Shown in pieces: positions 16,384-26,400 of a stretch of 64,000 bases of DNA; within the stretch, counting starts at the first letter, position 1, and every line of letters starts with the position of its first letter. Where the stretch lies: contig JACKBY010000012.1 of NCBI GenBank assembly GCA_020634335.1, positions 34,897 to 98,896 of the forward strand. The letters are read 5' to 3'. Under the pieces are notes generated by a model that was given only the letters and a program-made list of their open reading frames with translations, was not told the origin of the DNA and ran no database searches. The stretch is from Promineifilum sp. (GTDB lineage Bacteria > Chloroflexota > Anaerolineae > Promineifilales > Promineifilaceae). Made by a program: the position numbers and the translations under genes.

Positions 16384-17868
16384 TTATGGAAAGGCCCGTT
16401 CCGTCCAGCGTGTGGGATCGACAGTCACATTCATGATGCGCAGGTCCCAATGGAGATGCGCCCCACTTGACAGGCCGGTTGACCCGACGCGGGCGATCGG
16501 CTGCCCGACTGTGACCGCTTGTCCCGGCTCCACCAACCGCTCTGATAGATGATAGTAACCCGTCATCACACCCAATCCGTGATCGATGATCAACGTCCCG
16601 CCGCGCAACTCCAGCACGTCGCTAAACACGACCACGCCGTTGGCTGGGGCGAGAACCGTTGTACCCTCGGCGGCCGCATAGTCGATGCCCGTGTGATAGA
16701 TTTCAATCGGCCCGCCATTGTACGAACGGCGCCCGCCATAACCGGCCGAGACAATTGTCGTCGTCAATGGTGTCTGGAACAGACCGCTCCACCGTTGCTG
16801 CTCGCTAAAATCGGCATAGATGCCTTTCAGAAATCCATCCTCCGTGGCGCGAACCGCAGGATCCAGCAAGCCGTCGAGCGCCTCGCCCAGTTCGATATAT
16901 TGTGTATCGTAAGGCGTCTCGACCAGGGGCAGGCGCGCCCGGATCGGTGCCCACAGGCCACGCTCATCGCCGCCGGTCAGCTCCAGGTCATACAGACCCG
17001 GTTCGGCGAAAGCGTCGATGCCGACGAGTGCCACGAATCCGTCTTCGTATGGGGCGAACAGAAGTGGCTGATCGCCGAGGCGGCCGGCCGGCTTGCCGTC
17101 CAACAGGTTGGCCACGAAGATCGACAGCGTTTCACCCTGCGCTACTGTCGACGAGCTTAGCTGAACGTCCAGCCAACCCTGCGGTAGATCGCGATAGACG
17201 GTCGTCTCGTCGGGAATCCGCAGACGTTGCCCCGGAAATATCCATGCACCTGACGTCATATTGTTGGCCGTAGCCAGTTGCTCCACCGGCAAGCCGAAGC
17301 GGGCGGCTACCAGCAGCAGGGTATCGCCGGCCTCGACCAGATAGGGGCGGCCCGTCACGGGGCGGACGGCCCCCGATCCCGTGCGGCTGATCACGGGCAC
17401 CAACTGCCCAACGAGCAGTGGAGGATCGGTCGTGATCAACCGATTGGTGGTCACGACGGCTTCAAGAGTCGTGTTGAACTCGGCGGCAATGCCGGCCAGA
17501 GTATCGCCCGGCATGACCGCGTAGTCCGTGGCGACGGCCTCGCCCGTGCCGCCGGGGATGATCAGCTCCTGCCCGACAGCCAGCAGGTCGCCGTTCGCCA
17601 GGTTATTGATAGCCAGGATTTCCTCGACGGATACGCCGAAATCGGCGGCAATGATGGTCAGATTTTCGCCGTCCTGCACCACGTGGACGCGCGGGATGGT
17701 CGAGGCGACCGGGTCGGGTGTGGCGCTTTCCGGTCCCGGCGCGGCCAAGGTTGGCGTCGGCAGCAGCGGCGGCTCAACCGTCTGGGCCAACAGCCGGAGT
17801 GGAGCGGCGAGGGCGGCCATGACCAGAGTCACCAATACGATGAGCAGAAAAGGGCGACGATTATTCAT
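16384..17868 (-). CDS. LysM-repeat M23 peptidase (murein hydrolase-like)
   Basis: Secreted or membrane-anchored cell-wall protein of about 494 residues from ATG 17868 (AGGGG ribosome site). A signal segment (residues 6-30) is followed by a Pro/Thr linker and three LysM domains (VVQDGENLTIIAADFGVS, VMPGDTLAGIAAEFNT, VEAGDTLLLVAARFGLP) that bind peptidoglycan. After a beta-rich middle region, the C-terminal M23 domain has YHTGIDYAA with the HxxxD zinc ligands and GAHLHWDLR with HxH, so it is probably an active zinc endopeptidase. Its role would be in wall remodelling or cell separation. Confidence 0.88.
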   Translation of the reverse strand: MNNRRPFLLIVLVTLVMAALAAPLRLLAQTVEPPLLPTPTLAAPGPESATPDPVASTIPRVHVVQDGENLTIIAADFGVSVEEILAINNLANGDLLAVGQELIIPGGTGEAVATDYAVMPGDTLAGIAAEFNTTLEAVVTTNRLITTDPPLLVGQLVPVISRTGSGAVRPVTGRPYLVEAGDTLLLVAARFGLPVEQLATANNMTSGAWIFPGQRLRIPDETTVYRDLPQGWLDVQLSSSTVAQGETLSIFVANLLDGKPAGRLGDQPLLFAPYEDGFVALVGIDAFAEPGLYDLELTGGDERGLWAPIRARLPLVETPYDTQYIELGEALDGLLDPAVRATEDGFLKGIYADFSEQQRWSGLFQTPLTTTIVSAGYGGRRSYNGGPIEIYHTGIDYAAAEGTTVLAPANGVVVFSDVLELRGGTLIIDHGLGVMTGYYHLSERLVEPGQAVTVGQPIARVGSTGLSSGAHLHWDLRIMNVTVDPTRWTERAFP

Positions 17869-18002
17869 AGACAATCCCCTATTCTCCCAGATGACAAGCA
17901 GCTTGCCAATTGAGACTCACCGAGAGGTAATGAGGGAGGATTGGTAGTGAAGGAGAGACGGCCGACTGGTAAGCCGCGATTATGAACAATGGGCGCGTTT
18001 GG

Positions 18003-18560
18003 TTATGCGACGCGGCGGCGGCGTAATTCATCGTAGAGCGCTTGCGACTGGCGAAAATGAAAGTGGGGCGACTTCTGCCAGAACTCTGCCAGCTGGCGGT
18101 TCCCGGTGTGGTGTTCATAGACGAGGGCCTGAAGATACAAGTCAAGCTTGTCGGCATCGTGGACAAGGCGCGCTTCGGCTGTGCTATTTTGCCGCATCTC
18201 CTCCCACCAGGCCACCAGGCGCGGCTCCACAGGCGTGTGGTCGACGATTCGGTTCAGCGCATCGCGTTCGGCCGATGCCTTGGCCCCGTCCGGCAGCAAG
18301 CGCCAGACGGATGGGGGAATGTCGGTCGTCAGGCTTTCGGGCAAGTCGTGGAGAACGGCCATCGCCAGCACGGCCGCCAGATCAAGCGGTTCATCGATCA
18401 GTTCGGCGAGCACCAGCGCCGCATAGGCCACGCCGTAGCTATGATCAGCCACACTCTCCGCCAGGGGCACGCCCCGTTGCCCCCAGCCCGTGCGGTTCGT
18501 CCGCTTCAGCTGGTTGCCATGCATTAACAGGTCGAGGATTGGGCCTACTTCCAATATCAT
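18003..18560 (-). CDS. HD-domain hydrolase, YfbR/HDDC2-like
   Basis: Metal-dependent phosphohydrolase of 185 residues. The metal ligands are seen in order: His in ESVADHSYGVA, His-Asp in VLHDLPESL and Asp in LVHDADKLDLYLQ, spaced as in the YfbR/HDDC2 5'-deoxynucleotidases, which remove phosphate from deoxynucleoside monophosphates. The ATG has GGGAG just upstream. It is divergently oriented from the glycosyltransferase gene with 87 bp between them. Confidence 0.85.
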   Translation of the reverse strand: MILEVGPILDLLMHGNQLKRTNRTGWGQRGVPLAESVADHSYGVAYAALVLAELIDEPLDLAAVLAMAVLHDLPESLTTDIPPSVWRLLPDGAKASAERDALNRIVDHTPVEPRLVAWWEEMRQNSTAEARLVHDADKLDLYLQALVYEHHTGNRQLAEFWQKSPHFHFRQSQALYDELRRRRVA

Positions 18561-18647
18561 TCGTCTCCCTGGTAAGGGATTCTTGAGATCGGCGTCGAAT
18601 TAAGCAACCAAACGCCGCTTCCAGTGTTCAATAAGCTAGATAGTAAC

Positions 18648-19604
18648 ATGAAGGTCTCGATTATCGCCACTGTCAAAAACGAGGGTGAGGCGCTACGGTC
18701 GCTACTCGACTCGATTATTGACCAGACGTGTTCTCCCGACGAAGTCGTCATCTGTGACGGCGGCTCGACCGATCAAACCCAGTTCGTCCTGGACGAGTAT
18801 CGTCAGTGGCTGCCGTTGCACGTTGTGGTGGCCCCCGGAAGCAATATCAGTCAGGGGCGCAACCGGGCTATCGCCACAGCCACGGGCGACATCATTGCCG
18901 CGACCGATGCCGGGGTTGTCCTCTCGCCCCACTGGCTGGAGGAACTGACCGCCCCTTTCGCCGATGAAGCGGTGCAGGTGGTCAGCGGCTGGTTCGAGGC
19001 CGACCCTTATACCGATTTTGAAGTCGTCATGGGGGCCACCGTGCTGCCTGCCGTCGATGAAGTCGACCCGGCCACGTTCCTGCCGTCCAGCCGGTCGGTT
19101 GCCTTTCGCAAAAGCGCCTGGGAAACGGTTGGCGGCTATCCCGAATGGCTGGAACACAGCGAAGATCTGGTCTTTGACAAAGCCTTGCGGGAGCGTTATG
19201 GACCGTTCGCCTTCGCGCCTGAGGCGGTGGTCTACTTCCGGCCGCGAGCCAGCCTGCGATCGTTCTTCCGGCAATACTACGCCTATGCCCGCGGCGACGG
19301 CAAGGCCAACCTCTGGCCACAGCGCCATCTCGTGCGCTATGCCACTTACTTCTTGGTTCTGCCGCTGCTGTTACGCTGGATATGGCGCGAAAAGTGGGCT
19401 GGTTGGGTGTTGCTGACGTTGGGCATCGGAGCCTATTCGCGTCGCCCGGCCCAACGGTTGTGGGCCAATACGTGGGGCTGGCGGCCGCCGGCGCGCGCGC
19501 GCGCGCTGGCCCTCATTCCCATCATCCGCTTCGTGGGCGATGCGGCCAAAATGCTCGGCTATCCGGTCGGGGTATGGTGGCGGTTGCGCAACTCCCGCTT
19601 TTAA
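18648..19604 (+). CDS. Family 2 glycosyltransferase
   Basis: Membrane-associated glycosyltransferase of 318 residues. The GT-A nucleotide-sugar fold shows SIIATVKNEGEALRSLLDSI at the start, VICDGGSTDQT (residues 34-44), GRNRAIATATGDIIAATDAG (the DxD-equivalent at 87-88) and an acceptor-domain ED motif in WLEHSEDLVFDKALRERYG. Two hydrophobic segments near residues 245-275 anchor the C-terminus. ATG 18648 matches the family start; no ribosome site is visible, so the message may be leaderless. The target is probably a surface polysaccharide or glycolipid. Confidence 0.85.
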   Translation: MKVSIIATVKNEGEALRSLLDSIIDQTCSPDEVVICDGGSTDQTQFVLDEYRQWLPLHVVVAPGSNISQGRNRAIATATGDIIAATDAGVVLSPHWLEELTAPFADEAVQVVSGWFEADPYTDFEVVMGATVLPAVDEVDPATFLPSSRSVAFRKSAWETVGGYPEWLEHSEDLVFDKALRERYGPFAFAPEAVVYFRPRASLRSFFRQYYAYARGDGKANLWPQRHLVRYATYFLVLPLLLRWIWREKWAGWVLLTLGIGAYSRRPAQRLWANTWGWRPPARARALALIPIIRFVGDAAKMLGYPVGVWWRLRNSRF

Positions 19605-19675
19605 TTCTTCCATCCGTCAGGACTGTCTCAACTCGCCGCACGCTCCGGCCAGGGGTTAACCGCCAGTGAGTGGTT

Positions 19676-19704
19676 TTGCTCGTCTGCCCGGCCATTGTTA
19701 TGAT
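19676..19704 (+). promoter_or_regulatory. Promoter of the TPR gene
   Basis: TTGCTC (19676-19681), a 17-bp spacer and TATGAT (19699-19704), followed by a GAGGTGA ribosome site before ATG 19720. Confidence 0.5.
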
Positions 19705-19719
19705 GCGAGGTGAACAACC

Positions 19720-20940
19720 ATGATCATCAACCGCAAACCACCTCGCTATCCGCGCCGCGGCCCTTCCTGCCTGCTCGTCCTGTTTGTGACGTTCGGCATC
19801 GCGGTCAGCCTTTATATCATTCAAAATGCCGAAGAGGTTCGGGTGGCCATCATGCCCACGGTCACCGCGGAGCCGACTCGCTCGGCCACGGAACTGGCTA
19901 TGATGGCCGAGTTGAGCCGCGACAACGGCGCCAATACCGAGGCCATCACGTATTACGAAGAGGCGGTCAGACTAGACCCCACAAACGTCGAGTTCTACGT
20001 TCGGGCCATTGATCTGCTCGTGCGCGAAGGTCAATCGCAACAGGCCGTGGAGCGGGCCGAGCAGGCCACAATCCTCGATCCGGAAAACGACCGCGTATGG
20101 ACGGCCGCCGCCGCCGCCTATTTGGCCGAGGGTAACCGCCTCAGCGACGTGGGTGACCAGAACGCGGCCAACCTGCAATACGCCAATGCCGCCCAGGCCG
20201 CCCGCAAGGCCATTACCATCAACCCTGACAACGCCACGGCGCTGGCCTATGCCGCCGGGGGAACCATTTTGCAAGGCGACCCCGAAAAGTATGAGCAGGC
20301 CCAACTCTTCGCCGACGATGCCGTGCGCCTCGAACCCGACAACCCTGTCGCTCGCTACTACATGGCAACGGTCTTCACCTATCAGGGACGCTACGCCGAG
20401 GCGCTGGAGCAATACCAACGCGGGCTGGAAGCCGACCCCACCAATCCCGATCTCCACATCGGTCTGGCCTATAACTATTACGGCACGGGCAGCGTCCCCG
20501 ACGCACTTCTGAGTTTCGGCGACGCTATCGCCGTCGACCCCGATAATGCTGAAGCGTTTGACGGGCGGGCCTATATGTACCTGCAACTCGGCGACGACTC
20601 GCTGGCCGAGCAAAACGCGCTGGAAGCGACACGACTTAATCCCAATATGGCCCGCGCCCAGGGCCGCCTGGGCGAGGCGTTCTTCCGGCAAAACAACTAC
20701 ACCGAAGCCGTCAAGGCGCTGGAGAAGGCGGTGACGATGTACGGCCGGGCGACCGACCTGAACGCGCGCTTCTTCAATATGCTGGGTCAGGCCTACATCC
20801 GCGACGACCTGAATAACTGCACGTTGGCGACGCCCTTGTTTGATCAGGTGCTCAACGCCACGGCCAACGAGTTCATCCTCGAAGCGGCTAATGAGGGCTT
20901 GCTGGAGTGCCGCCGCGCTTCCCTGGGCACTGCCCCATAA
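19720..20940 (+). CDS. Membrane-anchored TPR protein
   Basis: Protein of 406 residues with a single N-terminal membrane anchor (about 14-33) and an outward-facing tetratricopeptide solenoid. From residue 60 to the end about eight or nine TPR units are visible, with repeated A/Y-ITYYEEAVRLDP, ALEQYQRGLEADPTNP and AVKALEKAV patterns. TPR arrays mediate protein-protein contacts; nothing indicates an enzyme. It precedes groES by 260 bp, but a repeat element and two CIRCE operators separate the units, so it is transcribed separately. Confidence 0.85.
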   Translation: MIINRKPPRYPRRGPSCLLVLFVTFGIAVSLYIIQNAEEVRVAIMPTVTAEPTRSATELAMMAELSRDNGANTEAITYYEEAVRLDPTNVEFYVRAIDLLVREGQSQQAVERAEQATILDPENDRVWTAAAAAYLAEGNRLSDVGDQNAANLQYANAAQAARKAITINPDNATALAYAAGGTILQGDPEKYEQAQLFADDAVRLEPDNPVARYYMATVFTYQGRYAEALEQYQRGLEADPTNPDLHIGLAYNYYGTGSVPDALLSFGDAIAVDPDNAEAFDGRAYMYLQLGDDSLAEQNALEATRLNPNMARAQGRLGEAFFRQNNYTEAVKALEKAVTMYGRATDLNARFFNMLGQAYIRDDLNNCTLATPLFDQVLNATANEFILEAANEGLLECRRASLGTAP

Positions 20941-21018
20941 GCAATTAAACGCAAGGACGCCAGGATGCGCAGCAATCATTGAAATTTCTTGCGTCCCGGC
21001 GGCTTTGCGTTAAATTTA
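20941..21018. repeat. Inverted 'ACGCAAGGACGC' dispersed repeat
   Basis: Arms ATTAAACGCAA (20944-20954) and TTGCGTTAAAT (21005-21015) match with one mismatch. The phrases CAAGGACGCCAGG and TTGCGTCC...TTTGCGTTAAAT recur near 30190-30228, 33114-33196 and 37261-37292. This copy may also act as a terminator for the TPR gene. Confidence 0.6.
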
Positions 21019-21038
21019 TGAGCACGTCAGCATCCCCA

Positions 21039-21065
21039 CTAGCACTCGGGTGTTGGGACTGCTAA
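21039..21065. promoter_or_regulatory. Degenerate upstream CIRCE element
   Basis: CTAGCACTC-N9-GACTGCTAA, one mismatch per arm from the CIRCE consensus and with the exact 9-bp spacer. It lies 7 bp upstream of the groES -35 and 75 bp from the perfect copy. Confidence 0.75.
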
Positions 21066-21072
21066 ACTCCTC

Positions 21073-21101
21073 TTGACATCTCCATTCACTGCTGCTAAAA
21101 T
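21073..21101 (+). promoter_or_regulatory. groESL sigma-70-type promoter
   Basis: TTGACA (21073-21078), a 17-bp spacer and TAAAAT (21096-21101). The predicted start at about 21108 lies just before the perfect CIRCE. Confidence 0.85.
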
Positions 21102-21113
21102 GCGAATTGGTGG

Positions 21114-21140
21114 TTAGCACTCGCCACGAGCGAGTGCTAA
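21114..21140. promoter_or_regulatory. Perfect CIRCE operator (HrcA site)
   Basis: TTAGCACTC-N9-GAGTGCTAA exactly matches the HrcA-binding CIRCE consensus. It covers the first transcribed bases of groESL, so heat-shock repression by HrcA is expected. hrcA itself is not in the window. Confidence 0.97.
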
Positions 21141-21200
21141 ATATTGAAACCTCCCATCACTTGGAACCTGACAATCTGGTTTAAAAGGAGATAGTGCAAC

Positions 21201-21494
21201 ATGGCTATGAATCTCAAGCCGCTTGGCGACCGTCTGGTCGTCGAACCGCGCGAGCGCGAATCCACGACCGCCTCCGGCCTCGTATTGCCGGAAACGGCCA
21301 AAGAAAAACCGCAGGAAGGCGAAGTCGTCGCTGTCGGCCCCGGCCGCCGCGATGAAGACGGCAAGCGCATCGAGATGGATGTGAAAGTCGGCGACGTCGT
21401 GCTCTACGCCAAATATGGCGGCACGGAAGTCAAGATCGACGACAAGAAGCTGTTAATCCTGAAGGAATCGGACGTTCTGGCAATCGTGGGCTAG
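21201..21494 (+). CDS. groES: Co-chaperonin GroES
   Basis: The 10-kDa lid of the GroEL folding chamber, 97 residues. Family hallmarks are LKPLGDRLVVEP, the mobile loop around ESTTASGLVLPETAKEKP, VVAVGPGRR, VGDVVLYAKYGGTEVK and the C-terminal ESDVLAIVG. AAAGGAG lies 10 nt before the ATG. It forms a two-gene operon with groEL, 25 bp downstream, under two CIRCE operators. Confidence 0.97.
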   Translation: MAMNLKPLGDRLVVEPRERESTTASGLVLPETAKEKPQEGEVVAVGPGRRDEDGKRIEMDVKVGDVVLYAKYGGTEVKIDDKKLLILKESDVLAIVG

Positions 21495-21519
21495 GACTCA
21501 CACACGGAGATAAGTTAAC

Positions 21520-23172
21520 ATGTCGAAACAACTCGTATTTTCTGAAGACGCTCGCCGCAAGCTGAAGCGCGGCATCGACACGGTCGCCACGGCCGTATCC
21601 ACCACCCTTGGCCCCAAGGGTCGCAATGTCGCCATCGACAAGAAGTTCGGCGCGCCGACCATCACCCACGACGGCGTGACCGTCGCCAAGGAAATTGAAC
21701 TGGAAGACCCCTATGAGAATATGGGCGCCCAACTGTTCAAGGAAGCGGCGATCAAAACCAACGACATCGCCGGCGACGGCACCACCACCGCCACCGTCCT
21801 GGCCCAGCATATGGTTCACGAGGGCCTGAAGAACGTGGCCGCGGGGGCCAACCCGATGCTGCTGAAGCAGGGCATCGAGCTGGGCACCCAGGCGCTGGCC
21901 GCCAAAATCCGCAGTATGGCAATTTCTATCGACAGCTTCGACGAGATCGCTTCGGTGGCCTCCATTTCGGCCCAGGACCCGGAGATCGGCAAGCTGATCG
22001 CGACGGTCATGGACAAGGTCGGCAAGGACGGCGTCATCACCGTCGAAGAGTCCAAGCAGATGGAGTTCGAGACGGAGTACGCCGAAGGGATGCGCTTCGA
22101 CCGCGGCTACATCAGCCCCTACTTCGTCACCAATGCCGAAGCGATGGAAGCGGTCATCGAAGACGCCTACATCCTCATTCACGACAAGAAGATCAGCTCG
22201 GCGCAGGACATCCTGCCCGTGCTGGAGAAGCTGGTACAGATCGGCCGCAAGAACCTGGTCATCATCGCCGAAGACGTGGACGGCGAAGCGTTGGCGACGC
22301 TGGTGCTCAACAAGCTGCGCGGCATGATCAACGCCCTGGCGATCAAGGCCCCCGGCTTCGGCGACCGCCGCAAGGCCATGCTGCAAGACATTGCCGTGCT
22401 GACCGGCGGCGAAGTGATCACCGAAGAGATGGGCCGCAAGCTGGAGAGCGTCCAGATCAATGACCTGGGGCGCGCCGGCAAGGTCATCGCCACCAAGGAC
22501 GACACGACCATCGTCGACGGCAAGGGCGACGAGGCGGCCATCGGCGGCCGCGTGGAGCAAATCAAGGTCGAGATCGACCGCAGCACCTCCGACTATGACA
22601 AGGAGAAGCTGCAGGAGCGCCTGGCGAAACTGGCCGGCGGCGTGGCCATCATCCGCGTCGGCGCGGCGACCGAGGTCGAACTGAAGGAAAAGAAGCACCG
22701 CGTCGAGGACGCGCTGAGCGCGACGCGCGCGGCCGTGGAAGAGGGCATCGTGCCCGGCGGCGGCGTGGCCCTGCTCAATGCCCTGCCGGCGCTCGACGAC
22801 GTGAAGGCCCCGATGGGCGACGTCAGCACCGGCGTCAACATCCTGCGCGTGGCCCTCGAAGCGCCGATGCGCAAGATCGCCGAGAACGCGGGCATGAACG
22901 GCGACGTCATCATCCAGAACGTGCGCCGCATGCAGGACGAGAAGAAGGACGCGCAACTGGGCTACAACGTCATGACCGGCGAGTATCTCAATATGGTCAA
23001 GTCGGGCATCATCGACCCGGCCAAGGTGACCCGCGGCGCGCTGGAGAACGCGGCCAGCATCGCGGCCATGATCCTGACCACCGAGGCGCTGGTGACCGAC
23101 CTGCCCGAAGACAAGAAGGCCCCGGCCATGCCGGGCGGCGGCGGGATGGGAATGGGGGATATGGACTTTTAG
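21520..23172 (+). CDS. groEL: Chaperonin GroEL
   Basis: The 60-kDa ATP-dependent chaperonin that refolds proteins inside a double ring with GroES, 550 residues. The ATP-binding motifs TTLGPKGRNV and NDIAGDGTTTATVLAQ, the apical-domain APGFGDRRKAMLQDIA and the equatorial VEEGIVPGGGVALL are intact. The C-terminal tail is a short Gly-Met run (GGGGMGMGDMDF), as expected for a canonical GroEL. Codon use here is strongly GC-ending (many gcc, atc, aag, gac), in keeping with high expression. Confidence 0.98.
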   Translation: MSKQLVFSEDARRKLKRGIDTVATAVSTTLGPKGRNVAIDKKFGAPTITHDGVTVAKEIELEDPYENMGAQLFKEAAIKTNDIAGDGTTTATVLAQHMVHEGLKNVAAGANPMLLKQGIELGTQALAAKIRSMAISIDSFDEIASVASISAQDPEIGKLIATVMDKVGKDGVITVEESKQMEFETEYAEGMRFDRGYISPYFVTNAEAMEAVIEDAYILIHDKKISSAQDILPVLEKLVQIGRKNLVIIAEDVDGEALATLVLNKLRGMINALAIKAPGFGDRRKAMLQDIAVLTGGEVITEEMGRKLESVQINDLGRAGKVIATKDDTTIVDGKGDEAAIGGRVEQIKVEIDRSTSDYDKEKLQERLAKLAGGVAIIRVGAATEVELKEKKHRVEDALSATRAAVEEGIVPGGGVALLNALPALDDVKAPMGDVSTGVNILRVALEAPMRKIAENAGMNGDVIIQNVRRMQDEKKDAQLGYNVMTGEYLNMVKSGIIDPAKVTRGALENAASIAAMILTTEALVTDLPEDKKAPAMPGGGGMGMGDMDF

Positions 23173-23209
23173 TCCGTCGCCCTGACCCACAGCCTACGCT
23201 GTTTATAGA

Positions 23210-23235
23210 AAGCCCCTCGCGTGAGGGGCTTTTTT
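23210..23235 (+). terminator. Rho-independent terminator after groEL
   Basis: A 9-bp stem AAGCCCCTC/GAGGGGCTT (23210-23218 and 23223-23231) with a GCGT tetraloop, followed by TTTT (six Ts in all). Confidence 0.95.
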
Positions 23236-23284
23236 GCTTACAGGACGGATGACATTCATCGCCAGATGATGTGACTTTCGCAGC

Positions 23285-23312
23285 TTGACAAGCCACTGTT
23301 GCATGTTATTCT
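23285..23312 (+). promoter_or_regulatory. Promoter in front of the RHS pseudogene
   Basis: TTGACA (23285-23290), a 16-bp spacer and TATTCT (23307-23312). TGTCAA immediately after makes an inverted repeat with the -35. The promoter looks intact although the gene is broken. Confidence 0.5.
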
Positions 23313-23400
23313 GTCAACATCGAGACGTTCCGATTGAGGGTTCTCGGAACAATTGTCTCGTCAATCAGTCTGCGTTCAAACATGTGGGGAGGATGGCGTC

Positions 23401-26400
23401 ATGACGTCGCGATTCGTTCTTTCCCGTATGTCCACCCGGCCCGGTGTAATGGGCCGCCCCCTCGGTCTCCTGTTTGTCTGCCTGTCGCTGTTGCTGCTCG
23501 TCGCGCCAGCCGCCTCTCAGGACGGCGACGTGGGAGGGGGAGCGATGATGTAGTGCTTGAGAAGCGACTGGCGCTGACGCTGGAAGCGCCCAAGGACGAC
23601 TTGTCGCCGGGCGATGCTGCTGGGCAGAACCAGTTCCGAGGAACGCCACATACCGGGCGGGGTCCGGGTGGCCCGGTCTGTCTACAACTGGGAGCAGCCA
23701 CAGGCGGGCGTGGCCTACGTCAGGTTGGCTTCGGAAACACATGCCCTGTACGATGAGGTTAACGTCAACCGATTTACACTGAAGACGATCAACTACGCCT
23801 ATGATCCGAATAACAATCAATTCGGGGCGTTGAAAGAGCGGCAGGAACTGGACGAAGCGAATAATCCGTATCGATGCACTCAATACGAGTATGCCCAAAA
23901 CACGACCGGCGGCAACTGGCTGATCAACTACCCGCTACGCGAGACGCTCTATAGTGGAACCTGCAGCGGTAGCAAAGTGTCGGAGACCCTCTACCGCTAC
24001 GCCGGCAGCGCCAACCCGACGCAAATAACTCTGGACAATCGCGGCCTGCTGACATACGTCTTGCGACTTAGGGACACTTCTACCAATATCTATTCACGGA
24101 AAAGCGCACCTACACGGCGTTGGGTCTGCCGGCAAGTACGACTACCTTCTGCTCAGGCAGCACCACGAGCGTCTATGCCGCCGACACGCGGAACACCACG
24201 ACCACGACCTACAACGCGTTGGGCTTGCCAATATCGGTGAAGACGGCGGCGGCGAGCGTGAAAACGCAATCGGAGACCATTGACTACGATGGGACGTTCC
24301 CTTGGCTGGTGGGCAAGGTGACCGATAGCAATGACATCTCTACTCAATACGACTACGATAATTTCGGTCGGCTGAGTGTGGTCATCATGCCTGGAGATTC
24401 GTCGGGTGATCCGACGATCCGCTACGATTACTACGACGATAGCTCGCCGATCTTCACGTCACCGTTGCTGGTGAGAGTATTCTACAAAGGCAACGTCAAG
24501 AGCACCGAACGACAGTTCTACGACGGGCTGGGGCGGCTGGTGCAAACCCAGACCGCCCTGGCGGAAGTTGAGGGCAGCGGAGACAAGGACATCGTGGTAA
24601 CGACCGCCTATGATGCGCGCGGGCTGGCGGTCTGTACGACTGTCCCATACGCGGTGACGGCCTATGTTTACAACAAAAATAACCCGGTTAACCCTTTCCA
24701 GACGACTGCATGTACCGCAAAATCGAGAACGACAACCATCTATGATGCCTTGGGCCGGGCTTCACAGGTGACGACGCCCGATGGGGCCACGGCCGAGACA
24801 GCGTATGGCGTATCGACCAGTATCACCGTGGACGGGCATAGCAAGCTGCAAAGCACACAGGTCACCGACGCCAACGACCACCGGACGATCCGCTACAATG
24901 ACATCTTCGGCCGGCTGGTGCTGGTGCGCGAGCAAACAGGGGCCGGAACATACACCGCCTACGCCGATACGCGCTACAGCTATGACGTGATGGGCAACTT
25001 GACGGCGGTAAAGAAGAGCACGGCTAATAACGCCCAGCCCGGCAGTTACCTGTGGCAGACGACGATGACCTACGACGCGCTGGGCCGCAAGACGGCCATG
25101 AGCGACCCCGACATGCGCGAATGGTCGTATATCTACGGCAGCGCCGGTAATCTGGCCCGGCAAGAGCATCGCAGCGGCGCGAGTGTCTACCACGCGACCT
25201 GTCTCTACTACGATAACTTGAACCGGTTGCTCCACCGGGCCAACGATGACTCCCCGGCCAATGCCTGCCCGGCCAACGCGCCGACGACCGGCGCGAATCA
25301 TCTGGCGAGTTACGTCTACGGCACGAGCAAAGCCAACCAGAACATCGGCAAGCCGGTGGAAGTGAACTGGGGAGCGACACCGACCCAGAACAAGGACACG
25401 TTCACCTACGACGGTGAGGGACGGCTGAATAAGCAAACGCGGACGGTCAACAACCTGTCGTTTGTGTATGAGGTGACGGCTTATGACGCGCTCGACCGGC
25501 CGACGTCGGTCAAGCTGCCCGGTGGCGAGGTCGTCGTGACTACCTACGACGAAGAGGGTGTGGACACGCTCAAGGCCGGTTCGACGACCCTGATGAACAA
25601 AGTGGGCTACAACGAGCGCGGACAGTTGGTCTATCTGGAACGGCCGGGGGCCGGGCCGGAGACGACGCTAAGCTACCACGGCGCGGCCGACAACTTCCGC
25701 CTGAGCGGCATCACCAACAGCGGCGACGGCAACCTGCCCGACTTCAGCTACGGCAACTACGACGCCATCGGCAACTTGACCCAGTTCGCCGCCGGCACGG
25801 ACAGCTACACCTACACCTACGACGACCTCAACCGGCTGAAGACGGTGACGGGGGCGATTGGCCGCGACTATGCCTACGATCGGCTGGGGAATTTCGACAC
25901 GGTGACCAAAGGCAGCCAAGTATGGGATTATACTTATGCCTCCGGCAACGCGTCGCGGCTGATGAGCGTCACGAATCTGCCGCTGACGGTTGACGCGAGT
26001 GAGGGCTACGACACCTGGGGCAACCTGCGCAAGTACACCTTGCAGGGCGTCGCCTACGAACTGAACTTCGACGCCGAGAACCGGCTGGCGTCGGTGGAGG
26101 TGGGGGCGGCACAACCGACGGTGTTTGCCTACGACGCCGACGGGCAGCGGGTGCAGACCACCTACCCCGATGGGACGATTATCTACACACCGTTTCCTGA
26201 CTATGAGGTGGAAGACCCGCCGGGCAGCGGGGCCAATACCGTACGCACGACCTACCGGCTGGGGGGACAGATCGTGGCCGTGCAGACGAAGGTGGGCACG
26301 GCGACAGGCACGTTCTACTACACCTACACCGACCACCTGGGCATCCTTCATGGCCCTCAGCACGATCAGTGGAACCTACGTGACCGACTCGCGCGCCCGC

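Noticed and set aside
21430..23190. Long open frame opposite groEL (586 codons)
   Set aside because: It is the antisense shadow of a highly biased GC-rich gene; the protein is low-complexity and His/Asp/Gly-rich.
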